A stretch of 64,000 bases of DNA from positions 62,001 to 126,000 of the forward strand of contig NZ_JAFCJX010000019.1 of assembly GCF_018130695.1 (NCBI RefSeq). The letters run 5' to 3'. Below, piece after piece: positions 8,747 through 16,160 of this stretch (positions are counted from its first letter, which is position 1; each line of letters starts with the position of its first letter). The stretch comes from Bradyrhizobium jicamae. Its GTDB lineage: Bacteria; Pseudomonadota; Alphaproteobacteria; Rhizobiales; Xanthobacteraceae. Position numbers and translations under genes: made by a program. The notes under the pieces were generated by a model, which ran no database searches, had not been told where the DNA came from, and saw nothing but the letters and a program-made list of their open reading frames with translations.

Positions 8747-9163
8747 GTGAACTTCCAGGTGACGGTTCTCAAGGTGTTGGTCAGCTATCCGGACGGGTTC
8801 GCAGCGATGGCGGACCTCAAGCGCGATGTGGCGATCCTGGCGACCAGCGGACGGGACTGGGCCGAACGCACCAAAAGACTGGCAGCCCGCGTGCCCGGCC
8901 TGGATATCTTCTCTCAAGGTCTCGTCGAGCGGCTGAACGGCGGCTGGTGCATCACTGACAAGGGGCGCTCGGTTCTTGAGAATATGGAGGCGCAGCCCGC
9001 GCCAGTCCTAGCGATGGAGCCGCCTCCGGTACCCTCGGTCGAGGAGCCGACACCGGCCACGACTCTGACTCCGATGCCTTCGATAATGCCAGTCCGGCGC
9101 AAGCGGGAGCGAAAGCGGCACCGGCGCGAGTCGGTACGGCAAAGACGGGCGAGCGCGTCGTAG
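8747..9163 (+). CDS. Hypothetical protein with winged-helix-like N-terminus
   Basis: This 138-residue protein starts with GTG. Residues 1-75 (MNFQVTVLKVLVSYPDGFAA onward, ending in GGWCITDKGRSVLE) look like a small winged-helix fold of the sort found at the N-terminus of Mrr-like restriction proteins. Residues 80-115 are Pro/Thr-rich and the tail is Arg-rich. Proteins of this look are common in Bradyrhizobium accessory regions. No catalytic motif is seen. No clear ribosome binding site precedes the GTG. A DNA-binding role is only a guess. Confidence 0.6.
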   Translation: MNFQVTVLKVLVSYPDGFAAMADLKRDVAILATSGRDWAERTKRLAARVPGLDIFSQGLVERLNGGWCITDKGRSVLENMEAQPAPVLAMEPPPVPSVEEPTPATTLTPMPSIMPVRRKRERKRHRRESVRQRRASAS

Positions 9164-9386
9164 GAAACATCGGTTGGGGCCCGACGAGCAGCCTCGGTTT
9201 TCGATCGCGCCGACATGGAATGGAAGACCGCTCGCTGGAGCAATCAAGTGCTGCCCGGCGACGACTAGTTGATTGAGAACAGCTAAGAACGAGGGTGTTG
9301 TCGCGACCCGGCGATCCATCCAGGCAAAGGCACAAACCTTGGTCGCGCATGGTGGCCGACCCGAGTTCGCCATCAGCATCGGCCAA

Positions 9387-10698
9387 TTATCCCACTTTCC
9401 GTTCAGGGGCGGCGACGTTCTCAAGCAGCGGCATATCGAGGCTCGGAATCTCTGGCATTGCCTTGCCGGCGATCGCCTGCAGGTCGCCCACCATGCCAAC
9501 CGTCGAGTCCACCACGGCGAGGATCTGGGTTTCACGCTTGGCCCATTGTCGGCCCATGAACTTGCGTTCCTTGTCCAGGTCGTCGCGCATATCGGTGAAT
9601 TTCTCAACGACAGCTTCGACCCGCTGCCGAAACTTCGTGCCGGTCAGGTAGTGATAAACCTGCTCCATCTTGGTCTGCTGACCCTGCTGAACAAGGCGCG
9701 AGCTGCTCACATCGATTAGTCCCTGACGGAGCGCCACGGCGACCGGCAATGCACAACGCGGATGAGCCACCCATACACCGTCGACCAGGTCAAATTGCTC
9801 CACGTGTTTTGGTAGCGCATGGGAGATGATCAGAGCGACGTTGGCGCCGGAACGACGCTGGTCGTCACGCAATTTGGCAAGCCACCCGTCACTCCATGCC
9901 TTGGTGCGCTTGGTTTCCCAAAGGATGATGCCGGCAGGTTGGCCAATGGCGCCATTCACCTGTTGAACAACGTCGGCCCCGAGCTCACCCTTGCCAACCG
10001 GCTCGATCGAATCGCTCGGAAAGCGCGCGCAGAAGTTCTTCGAGCTCGAGCTCAAGAACCTCCCCTTGAGATTGCTGTGATCCCTGTTCTGCCTTGCGCT
10101 TGAGTTCCTCGATCGTGCGCGTCATCGATTCGATGGTCTGGTCTTTCTCGGCAACACGCAATCGCGCAGCCTCGTCAGCTTCCTGCCTGGCCTTGATCTG
10201 GATTTCGCTAACAGAGGCTTGCACGCGCTTTTCTATCGTCAGGTCGAGCTCGCGCTTTTCCTCTTCGAGCGCCCGCTGCTGCCGCATCAGTTCGGCCTGC
10301 TGCTTTTGGGCCTCGGCAAGCTTCACATTGTTGGTAAGCAGGGTGGCGCGCAGCTCCGCGGCTTCCGCCTCTTTCGCCTGCAACTCGGCCGTGGCCGCCT
10401 CCCGCGCCTTCTTGCTTTCGGCCGCGACCAGCTGGACGCGTTCGGCGGCCAATCGCTTTGCCACCTGGCTTTCGATTTGCTCACGATCCTTGACGACCTG
10501 CTCGCGCTCCAGCCGCAGCACCTCGGTCTTACGCTCCATCTCGGCATCTTTGCTGGCGAGCTGCTGTTGAAAGCGCTGACGGGTCTCAGCGAGGAGGGGA
10601 GCGGCCAGCGACTCCGTCAGCCGGATCTCGTGATTGCAGTTGGGACAATGCAGGGTCGGCTCATGCAAAGCGCCGGCGGCGGTTGCTTTAAAACTCAT
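9387..10698 (-). pseudogene. DUF2130 protein gene, frameshifted
   Basis: The first part (10698 down to about 10025) encodes an N-terminal CPNC knuckle followed by a long charged coiled coil (residues ~35-200) and ELEELLRA. The conserved DUF2130 core continues in another frame: RFPSDSIEPVGKGELGADVV, then LWETKRTKAW and a C-terminal VYHYLTGTKF region to 9387. Joining the frames gives an uninterrupted ~435-residue family member. The break falls on the GC-dinucleotide run at 10023-10030 and is consistent with loss of one GC pair. DUF2130 cores have a WETKRTK motif reminiscent of PD-(D/E)XK nucleases. As sequenced, the product is truncated. A sequencing error is possible. Confidence 0.75.
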
Positions 10699-11024
10699 GA
10701 ACTTCCCCTGTCATCAGTGCGGCTGGATTCAACATCATCCGCGCGCGATGGCGATGTCGCCGCTTTCGATGTCCACATCTCCGTCTTCGATATCGACTTG
10801 GCCCGTGGGTTTTCCACGGAATCCGTATCGTCGACGAGCCGACGTACGACCGCAGCTCCGCAAGCCGTACATCTTAGGAATGTATTCTAGATGAGAACAA
10901 AACATGATCAAGGGCGAAATTTTGGGCCGCGAAAGCGGCAAAAAAAGCGGCAAAGACCGTTGGCTTGGCTGGCCCTATGAGCTTAATCTTATTGAGGAAT
11001 TGACTGGCAGAGAAGGCGGCAAAA
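10699..11024. promoter_or_regulatory. Divergent intergenic region between DUF2130 and fic
   Basis: The 326 bp must hold promoters for the leftward DUF2130 gene and the rightward fic gene. It includes a low-complexity GATGTC/GATATC-rich stretch around 10745-10800 and an A-rich segment near 10920-10960. I see no palindrome strong enough to call an operator. A 50-codon frame from 10903 overlaps the fic start and is not supported. Confidence 0.45.
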
Positions 11025-12197
11025 ATGACTGTCACCAGAATGGAGCCCTTGGTTCCCGGTGAAAACAAGGAGCTAACGGATCTTGCAACCGACCTGGTCG
11101 CGAAGGCCAGCGGGCTGGCGGCAAGGCTAAGCCCAGCTTTGCGGAGCTCGATCGGCGATCTCGTACGCTCGATGAACTGCTACTACTCAAACCTCATCGA
11201 AAACCACAATACCACACTGATCGATATTGATCGCGCGCTGAAAGACGATTTCGCGAAAGAGCCTGAGAAACGGAATCTCCAGCTCGAAGCGAAGGCGCAT
11301 ATCGAAGTCCAATCGATGATCGACCGGGGGGAGGGGTCTGGCGGCGTCCTCTCCACAGATTTCATCCGATGGATTCACCGCGAGTTCTACAGCCGCGTCC
11401 CCGAAGATATGTGGTGGGTGGAAAATCCGCAGACCAAGAAGCGCGTGAAGATGGCGCCGGGAGAACTGCGCGCGCGGCATGTCCAGGAAGGAATGCACGT
11501 TCCGCCCGATCCAGACGTGCTGCCGGCCTTCTTGAAACGTTTTTGCGAAGCCTACAGTTCAAACCATCTCTCGAAAATCGATCGCATCGTCGGCGTCGCT
11601 GCTTCACATCATCGACTGGCGTGGATCCACCCCTTCCTCGACGGTAACGGCCGTGTCGCGCGGCTGTTCTCACATGCGCTATTGCGCGAATTGGGCGTCG
11701 GTTCGGAACTATGGTCGGTGTCCCGGGGACTGGCTCGCTCTGTCGCTAGCTATAAGGCCACCCTTCAAGGCGCCGATGAACCAAGGCGTGGCGATCTTGA
11801 CGGCCGCGGTAACCTTACTGAGGCAGGGCTGGTGGATTTCTGTCGGTACTTCCTTTCGACCTGTGTCGACCAAGTCGACTTCATGGGACAGCTTTTAGAG
11901 CCGTCTGAACTGATGAACCGAATGGAAATATGGACGAAGGAAGAGATCGGTGCAAAACGCCTGCTGAAAAGCTCTTGGCCTATTCTGAAGTTGGCCGTCA
12001 TGCAAGGAGAGTTCAAACGAGGGGATGCTGCCGACATCACCGGCTATGGCGAACGACAAGCGCGCACTGTCCTCAACGAACTTATTTCGAAAGGCTACTT
12101 GGCTTCGCCCACAACTCGCAGTCCTGTGCGGCTGGCGTTCCCGCCAGACGCCGTCGAGCGCTGGTTTCCGCGACTCTACCAGCCACGTGAAGCGTGA
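11025..12197 (+). CDS. Fic family AMP-transferase-like protein
   Basis: The 390-residue protein carries a complete Fic motif HPFLDGNGRVAR at residues 202-213, with catalytic His202. Fic enzymes usually transfer AMP to hydroxyl side chains of target proteins. An N-terminal inhibitory helix motif S-N-L-I-E-N (55-60) fits the (S/T)xxxE(G/N) consensus, making it a self-inhibited class II Fic. Residues ~300-385 look like a winged helix (ADITGYGERQARTVLNEL), the common DUF4172/Fic-HTH layout. The ATG has AAGGCGG ahead of it. It lies between a DUF2130 gene and a TIR-like gene. The target is unknown and it could regulate itself. Confidence 0.9.
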   Translation: MTVTRMEPLVPGENKELTDLATDLVAKASGLAARLSPALRSSIGDLVRSMNCYYSNLIENHNTTLIDIDRALKDDFAKEPEKRNLQLEAKAHIEVQSMIDRGEGSGGVLSTDFIRWIHREFYSRVPEDMWWVENPQTKKRVKMAPGELRARHVQEGMHVPPDPDVLPAFLKRFCEAYSSNHLSKIDRIVGVAASHHRLAWIHPFLDGNGRVARLFSHALLRELGVGSELWSVSRGLARSVASYKATLQGADEPRRGDLDGRGNLTEAGLVDFCRYFLSTCVDQVDFMGQLLEPSELMNRMEIWTKEEIGAKRLLKSSWPILKLAVMQGEFKRGDAADITGYGERQARTVLNELISKGYLASPTTRSPVRLAFPPDAVERWFPRLYQPREA

Positions 12198-12287
12198 CAG
12201 GGATAGCGCGCGTAACTTGTCAAGCTCATAACCCGAAGGTCATAGCGGAGCATCGAGCTCGGGCGGCCAGTGGCGGCTGGAGTTTAC

Positions 12288-12884
12288 ATGAAAGTGTTTT
12301 GGTCCTGGCAGTCCGACACACCCGGCAAGACTGGGCGCCATTTTGTGCGCGCCGCCCTATCGCTTGCCATCGACGCGCTCAAGCAGGCTCCTGATGTGGA
12401 GGAGCCCACGGCCGCCGAAACCCGTGAAGGACTTCATTTGGATCAAGATCGGCAGGGTGTACCGGGCAGTCCTGATCTTGCTCCGACCATTTTCGAGAAG
12501 ATCGAGCGTTCTGTTGTCTTTGTGGCCGATGTCACGCTTGTTGGTGCATCGGATGACGGCTCCAAGCGGCTCATGAATTCAAACGTTGCCATCGAATATG
12601 GCCATGCCCATCACGCACTGGGAAGCAAGGCGATTTTGATGGTGCAAAATACGCACTACGGCAATCGGGATGCCCTGCCTTTTGACCTAAGACACAAGGC
12701 TGGCCCGGTTCAATTCAATCTCGCACCGGGAGCAAAGAAAGCGGAAATTGAGGCTGAGCAGAAGAAGCTGGTGAGCCAGCTCGTTGTCGCCCTTCGCCCT
12801 TATCTCGAACGAGCTACTGCGCAGACTGCCGCCCCATTTCAAGAGGCTGCATCGACCAGTACCACCTATCCCAGAGTGTGTTGA
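12288..12884 (+). CDS. Short TIR-like domain protein
   Basis: The 198-residue product begins MKVFWSWQSDTPGKTGRHFV and includes VVFVADVTLVG (about 83) and SNVAIEYGHAHHALG (about 103). This is the layout of TIR-like/nucleotide-binding domains that often act as effectors or sensors in bacterial defence. Relatives usually carry a further C-terminal domain after the PYLER region. Here the protein ends about 20 residues later, so it may be truncated. ATG 12288 is preferred over a GTG six codons upstream because TGGAG sits before it. It follows fic by 90 bp and may share its transcript. A conserved Glu (AIEYG) could be catalytic, but NAD hydrolysis is not established. Confidence 0.65.
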   Translation: MKVFWSWQSDTPGKTGRHFVRAALSLAIDALKQAPDVEEPTAAETREGLHLDQDRQGVPGSPDLAPTIFEKIERSVVFVADVTLVGASDDGSKRLMNSNVAIEYGHAHHALGSKAILMVQNTHYGNRDALPFDLRHKAGPVQFNLAPGAKKAEIEAEQKKLVSQLVVALRPYLERATAQTAAPFQEAASTSTTYPRVC

Positions 12885-13239
12885 AGGGCGTACGATCCGG
12901 CACAGCGGACGCGGATTCCTATAGGCGTTCGTTACCGCCAGATCAGCGTCGATTCTAGATTCGGGTAGGCAGAAGTGCGAGGGGCGAGCTTTCGCTGCTC
13001 ACCCAAGCCAGTACTGTCCATGGTTTCACTGAACATGGAGACCGCTCGTGAGCGGACGAATAATGGTCTTATTCAGAGCCGCCATGAATCGAAAGCCCGC
13101 GGCGAGACGAATGAAAGCCATCGCGGCGCAAAACGGCCGGCGTGGCCCACCTTGACTTCGCCTAAAAGATCAGTCTACTTATGCAAGTAACAAAAAGCGT
13201 TCGGCCCAAGGTCTGAGCTGTTCGGGAGGAGAGGCCCTC
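12885..13239. other. Intergenic region upstream of the catabolic operon
   Basis: No gene is supported. The 3' part should contain the promoter of the enoyl-CoA hydratase operon and includes the palindromic operator at 13172-13191. The ribosome binding site GGGAGGAG lies at about 13224-13231 before the GTG start. Confidence 0.5.
13172..13191. promoter_or_regulatory. Candidate HxlR-type operator, copy 1
   Basis: The 20-mer AGTCTACTTATGCAAGTAAC contains the inverted repeat ACTT-N4-AAGT. It nearly matches two copies at 21991-22032 (consensus AGTCTAsTTAyGCAwGTAAy). It lies 68 bp upstream of the first gene of the hydratase/molybdenum hydroxylase operon. The shared sequence suggests one regulator for both operons, most simply the HxlR-like protein encoded at 20851-21894. 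Confidence 0.7.
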
Positions 13240-14013
13240 GTGAAAGATATAATCGTCGCGAAAAGGGACGGCATAGCGCGCGTCGCATTGAACCGGCCCT
13301 CGGCGAGGAACGCCGTCACGCTGGCGATGTGGCGTGAACTCGCCGACATCTTCTCACACTTCGCGAGCGACCGGGACGTTCGGGCGGTCGTGCTGGCGGG
13401 CGAGGGCAAGGACTTTTCCGTCGGCGCCGATATCTCCGAGTTCGACAGTATACGGGACGATAAGCGACAGGCCGCCGACTACGAGGTCGCTGTCGATGCC
13501 TGTTCCGGCGCGATAGCGGCGTTGGGAAAGCCGGTTGTTGCAGTCATTTCCGGCTATTGCCTTGGAGGCGGTTGTCATCTTGCATTGGCATGCGACTTTC
13601 GCTTCGGCGATCGAACCGCAACAATCGGAATTCCGTCGGCAAAGCTCTCCATCGTTTATGGCGTTCGGAGCGTGCAACGATTGTTGGTCCTGACCGGCAT
13701 CGCAAACGCCAAGCGCGTCCTTTACTCCGCGGATCGCTATTCGGCCGAACAGGCGATGTCGATGGGATTGATCGACGAGATCCACGACGATGCGCCGCTC
13801 GCCGCTGAACGCTTCCTGAAGCGGCTGGCGGACAATGCGCCACTTTCGATCGGCGGTGCGAAGTACATGCTGAACGGGCTTTCGATGGGCGCCGGCGGGC
13901 TCGATTTGGCCGTGGCGCAGCAACTCGTCGATGTTGCATCCGATAGCGCGGATTTCAGGGAAGGTCGACGCGCGTTTGCGGAGAAGAGAGCTCCGCGGTT
14001 TCGTGGCGAGTAG
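13240..14013 (+). CDS. Enoyl-CoA hydratase/isomerase family protein
   Basis: This 257-residue crotonase-fold enzyme should act on an acyl-CoA thioester in the cytoplasm. Oxyanion-hole segments are visible (GADISEF around residue 65 and GYCLGGGCHLALACD around 103-117). The usual second catalytic Glu of true hydratases is not obvious in the PSAKLSIVYG region, so isomerase or hydrolase activity is possible. It starts at GTG with a strong GGGAGGAG box. It is the first gene of a seven-gene rightward operon with a molybdenum hydroxylase and a CoA ligase, so its substrate is probably an intermediate of that pathway. Confidence 0.88.
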   Translation: MKDIIVAKRDGIARVALNRPSARNAVTLAMWRELADIFSHFASDRDVRAVVLAGEGKDFSVGADISEFDSIRDDKRQAADYEVAVDACSGAIAALGKPVVAVISGYCLGGGCHLALACDFRFGDRTATIGIPSAKLSIVYGVRSVQRLLVLTGIANAKRVLYSADRYSAEQAMSMGLIDEIHDDAPLAAERFLKRLADNAPLSIGGAKYMLNGLSMGAGGLDLAVAQQLVDVASDSADFREGRRAFAEKRAPRFRGE

Positions 14014-14052
14014 CGATGGCAAACACGGAAACAGTCTTGGAGGGCAAATGCG

Positions 14053-14913
14053 ATGAAGCCTGCCAAGTTTGAATATGTTGCGCCAGCGACGGTGGACGCC
14101 GCAGTCGAAGCTCTGCGCGCGGCCAATGGCGAGGGCAAGGTTCTCGCCGGTGGGCAGAGCCTGCTACCTCTTTTGAATTTTCGGATGACGCGGCCTGCGG
14201 TGCTGGTCGACCTCAATGGCATCAAGGACCTGTCGTTCATCGAGCTGAGAGGCGATCGCGTCGCGATCGGCGCATTGACGCGGCATCGCGAGATCGAGCA
14301 ATCGCCGCTGATTGGATCGAAGCTGCCTGTGATGGCCGCGGCGATGCGTTACGTGGCTCATCTGGCGATCCGCAATCGCGGCACTATCGGTGGCAGCCTG
14401 TCCCACGCAGATCCGGCGGCCGAGTTGCCGATGCTGTCACTGTTTTACGGCGCGAGCCTGTTGGTTCAGGGACCATCCGGCCGGAGGACGGTCGCTGCCG
14501 AGGATTTCTTCGTCGACGCGTTGACGAATTGCCTGGAGCCCGAAGAGATCGTGGTGGAGATCGAATTCCCGATCCTGCAACACGACGGGTGGGCCTTCGA
14601 GGAGGTCGCTCGCCGTTTCGGTGATTTCGCGCTGGCCAGTATTGCTGTCTCTGTCCGGCGCAGGGCTTCTACCATCGAGGACGTGCGCGTTGCCGTGATG
14701 GGCGTGGCCGATACGCCGCTCCGGCTGAAAGAGGTCGAGGCCAAGCTCCGCGATATCGCCATCGACAACCAGACGCCGGACCGATTTTCCGGGCTTGTCA
14801 CGTCCTGCGTGTCTGCAAATGGCGATCTGCATGCCTCGGCCGAATACCGCCACCATTTGCTCGGGCGGTTGGCCAGACGAGCCATGCAGACGGCCCTGGC
14901 CACGAAAGGGTGA
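14053..14913 (+). CDS. Molybdenum hydroxylase, FAD-binding medium subunit (CoxM type)
   Basis: The 286-residue flavoprotein is the FAD subunit of a xanthine dehydrogenase/CO dehydrogenase-type complex. It passes electrons from the iron-sulfur subunit to an acceptor. The two family FAD motifs are visible: AGGQSLLPLLNFR (about 32-44) and TIGGSLSHADPAAELP (about 112-127). Length matches CoxM. The next gene, six bases downstream, is the 2Fe-2S subunit, and the catalytic subunit follows after one inserted gene. The M-S-L order is the usual one for this family. Confidence 0.92.
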   Translation: MKPAKFEYVAPATVDAAVEALRAANGEGKVLAGGQSLLPLLNFRMTRPAVLVDLNGIKDLSFIELRGDRVAIGALTRHREIEQSPLIGSKLPVMAAAMRYVAHLAIRNRGTIGGSLSHADPAAELPMLSLFYGASLLVQGPSGRRTVAAEDFFVDALTNCLEPEEIVVEIEFPILQHDGWAFEEVARRFGDFALASIAVSVRRRASTIEDVRVAVMGVADTPLRLKEVEAKLRDIAIDNQTPDRFSGLVTSCVSANGDLHASAEYRHHLLGRLARRAMQTALATKG

Positions 14914-14919
14914 TCGGCG

Positions 14920-15402
14920 ATGAGCGTGACAGTATCGGTGACCGTCAACGGAACGAAGTACGACGTATCGGACGTGGAGCCGCGGCTCCTGTTGTCTGAC
15001 TTCCTGCGTGAAACGCTCGGACTGACGGGCACTCATGTCGGATGTGAGCATGGCGTCTGCGGCGCATGCACCGTGCTCGTGAATGGCGATAGCGTCCGTT
15101 CTTGCCTGATGCTCGCCGTTCAAGCCAACGGCGCCGAGATTACGACGGTGGAGGGACTTGGGACGCCGGTGGCACTGAATACGCTGCAGGCCGAGTTTCG
15201 TGAGCACCACGGGCTTCAATGCGGCTTCTGCACGCCCGGCATGCTGATCACAGGCGAAGATCTGCTCCGGAAATATCCGCTCGCGACCGACGATGAGATC
15301 AGGGAGGGGCTGTCCGGCAATCTCTGCCGCTGCACTGGATACCAGAACATTGTCGCGGCGATCAGAGCTGCGGCGGCCAAGCGCGCGGAGGCCGTGACAT
15401 GA
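14920..15402 (+). CDS. Molybdenum hydroxylase, 2Fe-2S small subunit (CoxS type)
   Basis: The 160-residue protein carries both expected clusters. The plant-ferredoxin-like site has Cys42, Cys47, Cys50 (CEHGVCGAC) and Cys62. The C-terminal helical site has Cys101, Cys104 (CGFC), Cys136 and Cys138 (CRC). It relays electrons between the molybdenum and FAD subunits. The stop overlaps the next ATG by 4 bp (ATGA). It is intact and of normal length. Confidence 0.95.
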   Translation: MSVTVSVTVNGTKYDVSDVEPRLLLSDFLRETLGLTGTHVGCEHGVCGACTVLVNGDSVRSCLMLAVQANGAEITTVEGLGTPVALNTLQAEFREHHGLQCGFCTPGMLITGEDLLRKYPLATDDEIREGLSGNLCRCTGYQNIVAAIRAAAAKRAEAVT

Positions 15403-16160
15403 AACTCAATTTCCTCCCCGCCGGGCGCCTGCGGATGAAGAAGAGCATCTACGTGTCCGGCGCCGACCGCAGTGAAATGATCGACCTTCCGGTGAGCAGT
15501 GCCCTGATCCGGCACAAGCAGGGCAACGTGCTGTTCGATACCGGCTGTCACCCTTCGGTGGTGCATGACGCCGAAGCGCGCTGGGGGACGCTTGCGAAGG
15601 TCATGACGCCGCTGATGCGCGCGAGTGAAACGCTGCTGCCAAGCCTCGCCTGCGTCGGAATTGAGCCCGGTGATATCGATATCGTCGTGAATTCTCATTT
15701 TCACCCCGATCATTGCGGCTGCAATCAGTTGTTCCGGAAGGCGACGATCCTGGCCCATGCCAAGGAGATCGATGCCGCGAAGGCGCCGGGTGCTGAAGCG
15801 GCCGGTTATCTCCGCGCGGATTGGGACACTGGGCAGCCAATCGAGGCGGTGAACGGGGAGAGGGATCTTTTCGGTGACGGCAGCGTCGTGCTGGTGCCGC
15901 TGCCGGGCCATACGCCGGGCACGCTCGGTGCGCTGGTCAGTCTCAATCGCGACGGACAATTCCTGCTGGCGTCTGACGCGGTCAGCCTGCGTCAGAATCT
16001 TGATGCCGATACCGCGCCGCGCAACACCTGGAACGTCGATGAGCAATTGAAGACGTTCGCTGAAGTTCGGCGGATGGAGAACGCCGGTGCTGCGGTGATC
16101 TGTGGCCATGACGACCAGCAGTGGCGGGGCCTACGCAAGGGAAGCGACGGCTATGAGTAA
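15399..16160 (+). CDS. Metallo-beta-lactamase-fold hydrolase (lactonase-like)
   Basis: The 253-residue protein has the metal motif HFHPDH (about residue 105) plus later His in PLPGHTPG (about 170) and GHDDQQW near the C-terminus. It resembles the AHL-lactonase/AttM branch of the MBL superfamily. It is coupled on both sides: a 4-bp overlap with the 2Fe-2S subunit and an 8-bp overlap with the large subunit. That position, inside the molybdenum hydroxylase genes, suggests it hydrolyses a lactone or thioester in the same pathway rather than quenching quorum signals. Cytoplasmic, with no signal peptide. Confidence 0.85.
   Translation: MKLNFLPAGRLRMKKSIYVSGADRSEMIDLPVSSALIRHKQGNVLFDTGCHPSVVHDAEARWGTLAKVMTPLMRASETLLPSLACVGIEPGDIDIVVNSHFHPDHCGCNQLFRKATILAHAKEIDAAKAPGAEAAGYLRADWDTGQPIEAVNGERDLFGDGSVVLVPLPGHTPGTLGALVSLNRDGQFLLASDAVSLRQNLDADTAPRNTWNVDEQLKTFAEVRRMENAGAAVICGHDDQQWRGLRKGSDGYE

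Noticed and set aside
10903..11060. A ~50-codon lysine/glycine-rich frame upstream of fic
   Set aside because: It overlaps the fic start in another frame, has no ribosome binding site that I can defend and no recognisable similarity.
15399..16160. Quorum-quenching AHL lactonase
   Set aside because: Fold and metal motif fit, but the gene is embedded between hydroxylase subunit genes, so a pathway-specific hydrolase is more likely.
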